DNA from: Okapia johnstoni
Taxonomy: Eukaryota > Chordata > Mammalia > Artiodactyla > Giraffidae
Length of the DNA: 64,000 nucleotides
Assembly (NCBI GenBank): GCA_024291935.2
Contig: CM044307.1
Span: 101,313,461 to 101,377,460 of the forward strand
Reading direction: 5' to 3'
In this document: piece by piece, positions 50,801 to 62,800 of the stretch
How positions within the stretch are numbered: position 1 is the first letter of the stretch
Layout: the number at the start of each line of letters is the position of its first letter
Made by a program: the position numbers and the translations under genes
The notes under the pieces: generated by a model
Told to the model about the DNA's origin: nothing
The model's database searches: none
Seen by the model: the letters and a program-made list of their open reading frames with translations, nothing else

Positions 50801-53800
50801 TGAATTTGGCCTAGTTTAGTTTATCTCATATTGAAAAAACCTCATACAGCTCTCAGGTTGCCACTTCCTCTGAAAAAGATTTTGCAGGAAAATAGGTAAG
50901 GATGGAGGCCATGGTCACAGAGGTGGAGACTCATTGGAATCCACCAGAAACGGCAATGCCTTTCTTTTTCTTTGTTTAAAGTATAACCTTTTCCCACTTG
51001 AGGTTTGCAGTATAGTTCTGAAGAGAAGGAATAACTTTATCCTATTCTACACCTTTCCAGCCTTGGTGCTCCTCTGCTTTAACATATCACTTGTTATTAC
51101 TGTTGACTACATCTGCCTGGACAAGTGGAATTGTTGTAAAACTTCATGTTTACCCACTGTAGGGAATGTTTTCAACTGTATACTTTTAGAGCCTAGAGTA
51201 AACTAGGCCTATTTAAAGCACTGAGTCTCCCTAGAAAATGTTTTCAGTACCCAAGAAGGTGGAAGTGATTGTCTCCATGAGTGTATATCAGTCAGTCATT
51301 TCCAAACCCCAGATGTTTAATTTCTGTTTAAAGTATCTTTAGAAGTGTTCACAGATTATTGCCCATAGATTCAGATGGGATGGATACTTGTGGGATATCA
51401 TGCTAGTCTTGGAAAAGTCATACTTACTGTGAGAGCTTTCCAAGCTGTATGGAATTTAGAGAGGAAACCCACCAAAGATGTTAGTAATGACAGAAGAAGA
51501 TAAGTAAATACAACTGGAAAAAGAAAAACATGGTAAAAGTGCCTTGAAACCCAGTAATATACTATATAGAATGTGTTATGGTTAGTATATTGCACATTTC
51601 CTGATAACCACCAAGAACAGAACAGGAAAGTTCTATTACTACAGCTGAATGAATTGATGAAGATAGTGCACAGATTTTATGTTCTATATTTCTAATTATA
51701 GATGTGTGTTTAAATCCTTTTAGATAGTACTGTCTCTGGGTAAAGTCAGATATTTAACAGTGACTTAGAACAAGTTTCATTGCATCAAGCCAGATGTCAC
51801 CAAAAAAAAAAAAAAATGAAGAAGAAGAAAAGAAAAAAAACTGAGAAGAGAAGACCATCTAATCATTCTCTGGAGAGGAAAAAAAAAAACATTTCTAGAA
51901 TGTATATTGAGAAGATATCTGTTTGGAAGAAAGACAGACCTAAGGATATGCTGGACAGTATCCCAATAATCTAAAAATAGAATTGAAATTAAAATTGATC
52001 TGAGGAAAAAATAATGTGGATAGAAATTATCTAAATTTTAATCTGCTCTAAGTAGCACAATAAAGCTCTTTAACAGATGTCAGGGAGAAAATAAAATGTG
52101 AATGAATCCTTCCACCAAATGTTTGCCAGAACCACATTCCTAAAAATGAAATGTCTGCTCAAAATCCCTGTGCAGACAGAACAGTCTGACCTCCAGAGCG
52201 TGGGCTTCCCTGGCGACTCAGCTGGTAAAGAATCTGCCTCCAATGCAGGAGACTTGGGTTCGATCCTTGTGTTGGGAAGATCCCCTGGAGAAGGGAAAGG
52301 CTACCCACTCCAGTATTCTGGCCTGGAGAATTCCATGGACTGTATAGTCCACGGGGTCCCAAAGAGTCGGACATGACTGAGTCGCTTTCACCAAGCATGG
52401 CAGGCAAAGCCTCTCGTGGACAGTGACTAGCCTCAGACCATGCCCGCTCCCTGTTCCTCAAACACACCCCGTGCTTGAACCACCCTGAGGGCCTGCCTGT
52501 GCCTGAGCAGTTTAGAAAAAACCAAGGCACAGCATGACTAAGAAACTTGCTAAAGACTAGTGACTGGAAACGAGTTGCCAATGACTAGTGACTAGTAACT
52601 TGTCCTGCTAGTAAGGAGCTGGAAGAACTTAGTATTCCCTGGATACACGATGATGCCCAGTTTTTCCAGGCCTTGCTGATGCTTTTCTCTTGGTCTGGGA
52701 TTCCCTTCTGACTGCCTCTCTGTGCCCTGCACATTCTTTCTGGGAGACTTGGCTCTGTCCTGTAAGACAGATAAAACATTGTCCTTGACTCTGGAAAGCC
52801 GTCCCCAGTGTTGTTACTTCTGCTAGAATTCTGTCTCTCTTCTCAACAGCCTTTTGTTCATGTCCCTCTAACCATGCGAGACTCTAGTTAGGGATCTGCT
52901 TGCATTTGTTTTTAAATAATGACAAATTTCATTGTATTTGGATGATTCTTTTAGAACTGGACAAACACCATCCTAAGGATGAAACTAAATGTATGAATCA
53001 CATAACACACAAATGTATAGTATACTTAGGCATCATCTGTAGGTACACAGGAGCATGCAATTTCCCAGTTTGAGAATTTTATGAAAGCAGGAATCTGGCC
53101 TTATTTACTTTCTTTGAGCATTCCTTCTGGTATGTAGGTTTTCAAAAGTAAGTTCTTAATAAGTAGATAAGAAGGTAAAAATCAGGTAGATCTCAGATTT
53201 TTACGTTTTTTTAGACTATTAATGAGAATCAAAAAAATGAAAGTTAATTAGGCCCTTTCAATATATATGTATATATGATCTGTCCGAATGTCCTCTTTGT
53301 TTCTCTGTCCAATGCTAACCTAGTAAATGTAAGTTGAATACATAAACATTTAATTGTTTCACAAATTCTAGAACATGTTAGAGAAATATGAAAGTTTTAA
53401 GACCATACTAATTATAAATATCTTTTTATCTTTCAGAGCCCAAACCAGTTCAGATTGTTATTCCTTATGAAAGCCACAGTACCTCTGTAATCTTATTTGT
53501 TCAGATGCCTGATATTGGAGTTTTTGATGGCGTACGTATTGCAAGTGACCGAGGTCCAAACGTAACCAGGCTTTTGAAACAAGACGACAAAATAACTGTT
53601 GACAATTTAACCCCAGGCACAGAATATAATTTCTTTGTTTCTACTATCAGTGGGACTAAATTAAGTAATATATATTATGTACCGGCAGTAAAAACATGTA
53701 AGTATTTTAGGACTTGCCTAAGGTGCTTCTCGATTTTGATTTGTGTGCCATTTCAAATTAGTACTCTGTGTTCACTGTAATGCAATCAGTTTCAAAGATC

Positions 53801-56800
53801 CTTTAAAACTATTGCAGAAACCTCATTACTGAGCCTGATCTATAATTGCCTAGTATACAGATAGAGCTAACCTTGTTTAAAATTGAGAGATCATGAAGTT
53901 TTTCTTATCTATTACCAAAAAACCACATGTGCATGTTAATTGGAACTTTCAATGACTTAATCCAAGAGTGAGGAATGTGAGTAATTTTTAGGTAAATTAT
54001 GAAAACTAGACCATACTTTGTGAGTCTGAGAGCCCTGATAGTGTCTCTTAAAGCACGTGATAAGTGTATACTTATCGTGTACGCTCCCCATGCTGCCATT
54101 TGTCTGGAAAAAAACTAGTGCATATTTTCTTAATCTCTTTGAATATTTTAAATTACTATGTGTAATATGTGTACATACTAATAGTTTACATTTTGAGATT
54201 CACATTGCTTTTGATTTAAGTCACTCAAAAATTCTACAGATACTAATTTCGAACATTTGGAATACTTGAAATTTGACCCCACCATTGTCTAATCTTGGGA
54301 CCCAAGACTGCTCAGGCTCCAGGGATGGGATGGCAGCCCAGGTCAGAGAGGTTAGGGGGATAAACATGGCTTTTTTTCCATTTCTTTAATTGCATGCCGA
54401 TAGCATGTTGGAGTATAATCGATTTGCAATATTGTTCTTGTTTTCAGTGTCCAGCCTCCTGGTTCAGTGACGATATGTATGGGTATATCATAGCTATTCT
54501 CTTTTGGATTCTTTTGCCTTGGAAGTTATTGCAGAAGCTTGAGCAAAGTTCCAAGTGCTGAACATTAGTTCTTTGTGGATGGATGGATGGATGATGAATG
54601 GGTGGAAGGAACAAAAATAATCCTGTGGATTATATATTACAGATATAGATTTCTGTATATATGTTAGTCCACACACACCTTCTAATTCATTCTTGGCCCT
54701 TCAGTTTTTTTTTTTTTTTTTTTGAACTGTATGTTTGAATTCTCAGAGTTTCTTTTTGTGTTATAAATTAGTTCATATGTATCCTTTTTTGTTTGTTTTG
54801 CCCAGAAGGGACATCATATGCTATTGTCTTCCTCTGTGTGGCTGACTTCACTTAGTGTGTCATCCTCCAAGGTCCATCCCTGTGGCAACCAGTGGCATTA
54901 TTTCATGTGTTTTTTATGGCTGAGTAATATTCCATTGTATACACACACCGCATCTTCTTTGAGCTTGAATGGGGTGGTGGGCATTTTGCTGGTTCTGTGT
55001 TTTAGCTATCGTAAGTAGTGCTGCAGTGAATGTTGGGGTGTCTGTGTCTTATTGAATTATGGTTTTCTTGGGATATAGGCCCAGGTGTGGGAATGTCAAA
55101 TTCTAGGCTTAGCACTCTCTCTTTTTTTTTTTTTTTCTGGCATTCGGAGACTGTCTTTTATTGTGACTGTGCCAATGTATATACCCACCAACAGTGTATG
55201 GGGGTTCCCTTTCCTCCAGGCTTTCCCCTTCATTTATTGTTTGTAGACTTGTGAGGATGGCTATTATGACTGGTGGGATCTGATTTCTCATTGTAATTTT
55301 GATTGGCATTCCTGTAATAATTAGGGATGCTGAGCATCTTGTCCTTTGGTAGTTTGGATTGTTTTTCTTTTTTCCTTAAATGGAGTGAGGAAATTTTACC
55401 TGTTGCAATTGGCTTTGTAAAAATCGGCAGTGTTTGGAATTTATTTCTGTTATATCTGCCCCAGGACATTTCCTGGGGGCAGCTGTCATTAGCAGCCACC
55501 CAGGCCCTGTGAATTGGAAGTGGAAGTGTTAGTCTCTTAGTTGTGTCCAACTCTTTGCGACTCTATGGATTGTAGCCTGCCAGGCTCCCCTGTCCATAAA
55601 TTCTCCAGGGAAGAATACTGGAGTGGGTTGTTGCTCCCTTCTCCAGGGGATCTTTCCAACCGAAGGATCAAACTCTTGGTCTCCTGAATTGCAGCCAGAT
55701 TCTTTATCATCTGAGCCACCAGGGATTGGAGGTTCCAGTAAGCACTTGTCAAGTTGTAGTTACAGAAAATGTCCACAAGGCGACAGCATAGCCTTAGGGA
55801 AAGTCCTGGGCTGTAAATTAGAGCAAACACCCAAGGGCTTGTGTCTCACTACTTTCTTCTTCTGAAGCTTCAACCCCCTGTACAGACTAATCCCAACCTG
55901 GACCACATCACTCTGCAGAGGATGCTTAGGTGCCTGAGCTTAGGAGGCTGCACTCTCAGGAAGGAAGCTTGAGCTGGAAACCTAAGCACCAACAGATGTG
56001 GAGGCTAGGTGATTTTCCAAGGTCCCCAAGGACAGAGGGTCAGGCCACCATCCTTTGGGTGCACTATGGACTCTGGTCCCAGCCAGAGCAAACCATCCAG
56101 TACGGGCTTAAGAGAAGACTGAATTAAAGACACCCTGCCTGGCTGTCTTGACCTCCCAACAGTCCAGGCTCAGGCTCCAGGGATAGGATGGCAGCTCAAG
56201 TCAGGGAGGTCAGAGGGGATAAACTCGGTATGGCTTTTTTTTCTTTTCCTTTTCTTTAATTTCAGGCCGATGGTATGTCGGAGTGTAGCTGATTTCTAAT
56301 GTGCTTCTTGTCTGTACAACCGCCTGGTTCGGTTATGGTGTGAGAACCAGGTCAGTTCATGTGTATGAACACATACAAACAACAGACGTACTCATTTGGA
56401 TTCTGTTGCCATAGAGGTTATTGCAGAAGGTCGAGCAGAGTTCCCTGTGCTGAACATCAGGTCCTTGGGGATAGAAGGAATGACGATAATCCTTGTGGAT
56501 TATCTATTACTCATACAGATTTCTGTGTGTATGTTAGTCGTGCATGAATGTGTGCGTGCGTGCTCAGTTGCTTCAGCCGTGTCCAACTCTTTGCAACCCT
56601 ATGGCTATAGCCCTCCAGGCTCCTCTGCCCATGGGATTTTCCAGGCAAGAATACTGCAGTGGGTTGCCATGCCCTCCTGCAGGGGATCTTCCCGACCCAG
56701 GGAATGAACCCACATCTCCTGCTTTGGCACTTGGATTCTTTACCACTGAGCCACTGGAGACCCCCATGTGTTAGTCCTGACCTCCTAATTCACCCCTGGC

Positions 56801-59800
56801 CTTTTACTTTTTTTTGAACCCTATGTTGAATTCTCAGAATCTCTTAAAGCTAGTTTATTTGTATCTCCTTTTCCATTTTGCCTAGATGGGACGTCATACG
56901 TCTTCCTCTGTGTGGCTGACTTCACTTAGTGTGTCATCCTCCAAGGTCCATCCCTGCGGCGACCAGTGGCATAATGTCATGTGTTTTTTGTGGCTGAGTC
57001 ATAGTCCATTGTATGCACACACCGCATCTTCTTTGAGCTTGAGTGTGGTGGTGGGCATTTTGCTGGTTCTGTGTTTTGGCTATCGTAAGCAGTGCTGTAG
57101 TGAATGTTGGGGTGCCTGTACCTTTTTCAACTATGGTTTTCTTGGGATATAGGCCCAGGTGTAGGAATGTCAGATCCTAGGCTTAGCTTTCTTCATTTTT
57201 TTTTCCTGGCTTTCAGAGACTGTTCTATATGGTGACTGTGCCAATGTATATTCCCATGGACAGTGTATGTGGGTCCCTTTCCTTCAGGGCTTCCATGGTG
57301 GCTCAGTGGTAAAGAATCCATCTGCTGATACAGGAGACACAGGTTTGACCCCTGGGTGGGGAAGATCCTCTGGAAGAGCAAATGGCAACCCACTCCAGTA
57401 TTCTTATCTGGAAAATCCCACAGAGAGAGGGGCCTGCCTGGTGGGCAATGGTTCATAAGGTCACAAAGAGCTGGACATGACTGAGCACACACTTGCATCC
57501 AGTTGATATAGAAATTGATGGCAAGTAGTAATAAATGCCATACAAAAATTGCATGGTGTCCTAAAATCATTATATTTCTGACTATAAATGTAAATAAGTG
57601 TCAAGGTTCTTAATGATTTGCTCTTCCTGATTACACATCTTCACATATATTGTTATACCGTATTATATTATGTATCTTTTTCCCCCAAATTGTAATCCTT
57701 CTGTTATTGTTTAAACTCAATTTTTCCACAAAATAATCTCAAACTGATGTCATAAGTCATGTTATTATAATAGCATTTCAACATATCTATAATCAGCTCA
57801 GATATATGTTTATATTTTACTTTGGCTTGTAATTTTAATGTACTTTTTATATTTATATTCTCTGCCTTTTATATTATGAATCATTGTGGGCAACATTCTG
57901 TTTTACAGTTCTTGTCTTTAAAAATAAGTAATACTTGATCCTCTAACTATATCAATATCATTATACCAGTAGCAGAAATAGTAGTATATAAGACAATACT
58001 CTAAAGCTGACATTTTTCAGTTTTTTAAAAACAATTATTTTCCTTTAGCTAGATGAAATCTTTAAATTGGGAAAACTAAACACTTAATCTCATCAGATAA
58101 AATTTGTTCTTAATTTCAGCCAATATTTGGTACAAAGGAATTCTTTTAGTTCTTTGTCTAGCCTTCATATTTCTATGTCTGTTGTGTTTTAGTAGTTTCA
58201 GAAAGCTTTAATTTCATTTTCCTCCTTTGAATATTGTGCATTTGCTTCTATGAATTTGCTCTCACATAGTTTTTGCTGTAGCATCAGAGTTAGCTGCATG
58301 TAATGGTGTTTCCAGTGACTCTGAGTACAATTGATGATCATATTTTGTAAGCTGTTATATGTATAAACAACTATTTTTAATTAGTTGATTAGTAGATAAT
58401 TCATTAATAAACTACATTGTCCTTTTTTTGTGTTGTGCTTTTTACTCTCTTTGAAGGGACAAATAAAAGCAAAAGCTGGTTAGAAAACATCCAGAAGCAA
58501 TTTAGTGTTTTATGTGTTTTGCATAGGTCTGGAAGCACCGTCAAATATCCATGAGGGCAATGTTACGGACTCTTCCATTGAAATTCTCTGGAATCGAGCT
58601 GTTGGGAATTTTCAGCATTATGAAATCACATGCATAAACTGTGCTGCTGCTTTCATGGTATGTTATAAGGGACTCTCAGAGGAATTAAACTTTCATGCTG
58701 AAACCAATATTACTCATGCTTACATCAGATCAGATGGTCTGGTGTGCTACAGTCCATGAGGTCACAGAGTTGGACACGACAACAGCATGTTGAATAGTAA
58801 AATAACCCCCAATCTTTTTTTCTTTTTTTGCTTCTGTTTGATTTGTGGAATGTTTCTTAAATGAACACTTGGTAAGTTTTTCTTTTGGATTGTCAGGTCC
58901 AGAAGGTATCTCAAGAAGCTGCAGTCTTCTCTAATCTGGATCCTGCCACAGTGTACACCTTTTCAATTCGCACTGAAAAAGAAGGTTTTAAAGACAGCTC
59001 TCCCTACACAAAAGAAATACAGACAGGTACAGCTTGTGTAAACATTTTTGGTTTTATTTTAATGTTCAATTTTTAAAAAATTTCCACTTTTCAAAAATAC
59101 TTTATTAATATAATCAGAAGGATTCGAAAAAATGCTTTGTTTTATATATTATTTTCTTTTTTAAAGAAAAATTTATTTAGCCAGGTTTCATTGACTTGTA
59201 ACATTTTATAAGTTTCAATGTTCAAATATTCATTTGGTTCTTACAGAGAAAAATTAGTAAATAGTTCATTCTTTACAAATTTTCTTTATGGGCAGGCAGT
59301 ATTGCCTCTTGTCTCTTTTTCTGCTTCCCCTTGTATGAATTAGCACAGCCTCTTGTTAATGTGTATTTCCAGACAATAGAGTTGCTAACTGCCTGGGTTC
59401 TGTCCAGAGTCTCCCTTTGTGATTTAATGTTTCCATTGTTCAGTTAAACAGACAATGGAGTGTGCCATTTCTCCAGTGTTAGCAACTTATTCCCAGTGGC
59501 AGATGGTGACTTATTCCATGGTAGTCAAATGAAATAAAGGATAATTGGAAAGGGTGTATGCAAAATGTGTACATTTTCAAATTTAGGTTAAGTAAAATTG
59601 TCAACTACTCTACTAAAATAACTATTTTAGTTATTCTTGACACTGGTGGTGTGGGAAGACTGACTTACGTATTTAGAAACTGGTCAGGTCTGGTGTTCTT
59701 TTATTGTAATAAGAAAGAACGGAAATGAGAGAGAATATCTTGGCAGGTTTTTTTACTTTCCCACACGTGGAGGAATTTTAAAGGAGAAATAAAATATATG

Positions 59801-62800
59801 TTATATACTATATTAATATTTTTCTTCGGAAAAATAAGGGTAGTATTTCATATTTAGATGGCAATGAACTTTCCTGTTGACTGACCTTGTTACTATTTGG
59901 TATTTAACTAGAATGATGCCTTGAAAATCTTTATAAACATTTCTGAGGTTGGTGGTTACACTAAACCAAGATATAACCTCTTTCTACATTATAGAGGCAG
60001 GGTAAATACTGAGTACAACACTGCTGGGGTACGTATAAGTTGTATTTCAAAGTTTAAAATGATTCTTGCTGGGTTTGTTTTTTTTTTTTTTTTCACTCTC
60101 TTGACTTTTAACTTCTCATATCTACCAGGAGGAATAAAAGGAATATCTTGGTTACCCTCAGAGTTTGCAGAGTCAAAGAAATCCAAAGCAGTTTTAAAAT
60201 AGGTGCTTCGTATGGTAGAAAATGTTATTTTATGTGTATGTTTTAAATGATATAGCCCCAAGTGCGGTTGAATTTATGAATCATAGTAGGAATTCAGATG
60301 CAGTAACCCTTAGTTGGCCTTCAGCCAGAAGTCTTCTGGATGGATATATTATTTCAATATCCAGCAAAAGCTTAATGAAAGAAGAAATCCTGCCTTCCAC
60401 AAAAAGGTATGAAAACATTAAAAAGAGATTGTTAAGCTACATGAAACACAAGATTAACATTTTATATGTGCTTTTAGAAAGCTGTTTTAGTAGTGTAGTA
60501 TAAGTAGAAATTATGAGTTTGCAGGACAACTTTTTGGACTGTAGTGTGATTAGAATAACTAAATCTGATGACAGTGCCAAATTATGTATGTGGATAGATA
60601 GTAATGAATTAATTCAGGATATCATCATGCTTCTATGCATGACATATACACTTCTTGATGTAAATTTCTCCACTTAAGTAGCTATGATTTCCAAATAGCC
60701 ACTTGTGTTTAAGCATAGAAAATTGTGTTCATAATAGAAAATAAAAAAAAAATGCATAAAATTCCAAATGTTTCTGAGCTAAATATCTTAATGGGTGATT
60801 TTTCTTTAATGTGTAGGACATTCACATTTAACAGACTTTCTCCGGGGACTGATTTTTTAATTAGCATTATAGCTACTAAGGGACTAAAGAGAAGCCATCC
60901 TACTGTCCTCATGGTTAGCACTTGTAAGTTCATTTTATATTTAACTTTTCAGGGGTTAAGGGAAAATAAGGGAAATTGTTGTGTGGTGTGCAGGCTCAGT
61001 TGTGTCTGACTCTGCGACTCCATGGACTGCAGTGCACCAGGCTCCTGTCCATGGAATTTTTCAGGCAAGAATACTGGAGTGGGTTGCCATTTCCTTCTCC
61101 AGGGGGCTGTTCCCAATCCGGGAATCAAACCTATGGCTCTTGCAATCTCCTGTATTGGCAGACAGATTCTTTACCACTGGCGTCACCTGGGAAGCCCCAA
61201 TATCTAGTTAACCATCAGTTAAAATAGAAGTGGTTTATGACGCTATGGCTTGAAGAAATGGGGCATTTCACTTACATGGAGAATGCCTGAATTATAGTTC
61301 TTTCTCTGTCATTTATTGTGACCTTGGGCAAAACTATAAAATTCTCACCTAAACAATGAGAATAATTATTCCTGCCTGGGTATAAACTCTTGTTGCTAAA
61401 ATCAAATGCAGAGCTTTTTGTGAAAAGTTCAGAGTACTCTAAAACCCTAAGATATTGTTATCATGAAATACTTAATATTTTTCTAATATTTTGACTATAT
61501 CTATTAACATTTTATGAAAAACGAAACTCTGAAACTAGAAAAAATAGATGGTGCTGTCTTTTCAATTGCATTTATTGGGTTCAGTTTGCATCCTCTGATC
61601 TCGTTAGCATCGCTACATATCTGCCTGCCCTGAACACACACGGATGTTCCAAAACGCCCTGTTACTTGTGGGTCACAATCACACGGATGTCTGCTCAAGT
61701 ACCCATGCCTGAGTGTGAGAGGAGGCTTCATAGCAGGGTTTGCCATGTGGAGGGAGGGAAAGCACTGGAAAATGCAGCAATAGTCAAAACAGTTCTGGAA
61801 AATAAACTAAAAAAGTGTGAGTATTTATCGTACCCCAGCATGGTGACTGTGCTGTGCTAAGTCGCGTCAGACTCTATGCGACCCTATGAACTGTAGCCGC
61901 CAGTTTCCCTGTCCATGGGATTCTCCAGGCAAGAATACTGGCACGGATTGCCAGTCCCTTCTCCAGGGCATCTTCCTGACCCAGGGATTGAACCGGCATG
62001 TCTTACATCTAAGCTGCATTGGTAGGCAGGTTTTTTTACCACTAGTGCTACCTGGGAAGCCCAGGTGCTTAAGTTACTGTGTTTAATCTCCCTGGGTGAC
62101 CTAAACTGTAGGTTAAGGTTCAGAGGTGTGAGATTTAACCCAGGTATCTAACTCTCAGACTGAGAAGACACTCTGCTGCCTCTCACAAAGATCATCCTAA
62201 AACATCAGAAATAGGTGAGAAAAGGCATTAAAAAAAAAAAGCCTTTGTATCGTTTTGTCTCGGGGAAAGCACCTTAGATCTCTGCTTAGATTTGTTTGTG
62301 TTATTATCAGTGTTACTGTCCTCATTGCCATTGTCATCCTGTCGTCACTCTGGTTATCACAGAGTGCTTGTTCTTTGTCAGGAGCTTTGCTAAGCACTTT
62401 CTGTGCTGTTTGTCACTTAGTTCTCAATCATGACCTTCACAACCTTCATTCTACCTATCATGATGAGACACATTTTTCTTTTTTTTACAGATGAGGAAAC
62501 TGAGGTTTAGAGAATTTCAGTAGATTCTTTAGGATGATAGAGCTTCACACCCACATTTCCCTGACATCGCATTCTGTCCTTGTAACCACTCTGCTTTAGT
62601 GGAAAGGCCACTATGACATAGGAAGGACTCTGCCTCTCCCATTCTTGGCTCTTTGGCTTTGTATCACTATTCTACTTGGACCTCAAACTCATTGTTTCTA
62701 CCCTGGGATTAACAGTACATTCTGCGTTTTAAGAGATTTTTTGCTTTGGCTATGTTTTCCCAAACAAACCTGGCAACCTTCCCCCTGTCCCCACACTCTC

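Noticed and set aside
52159..52581. 140-codon minus-strand open frame
   Set aside because: Largely antisense Bov-tA SINE sequence.
58505..58759. Open frame continuing past exon 11
   Set aside because: After 58657 it reads into the intron and a SINE tail. The GTATGT donor and the in-frame exon at 58897 are a better model.
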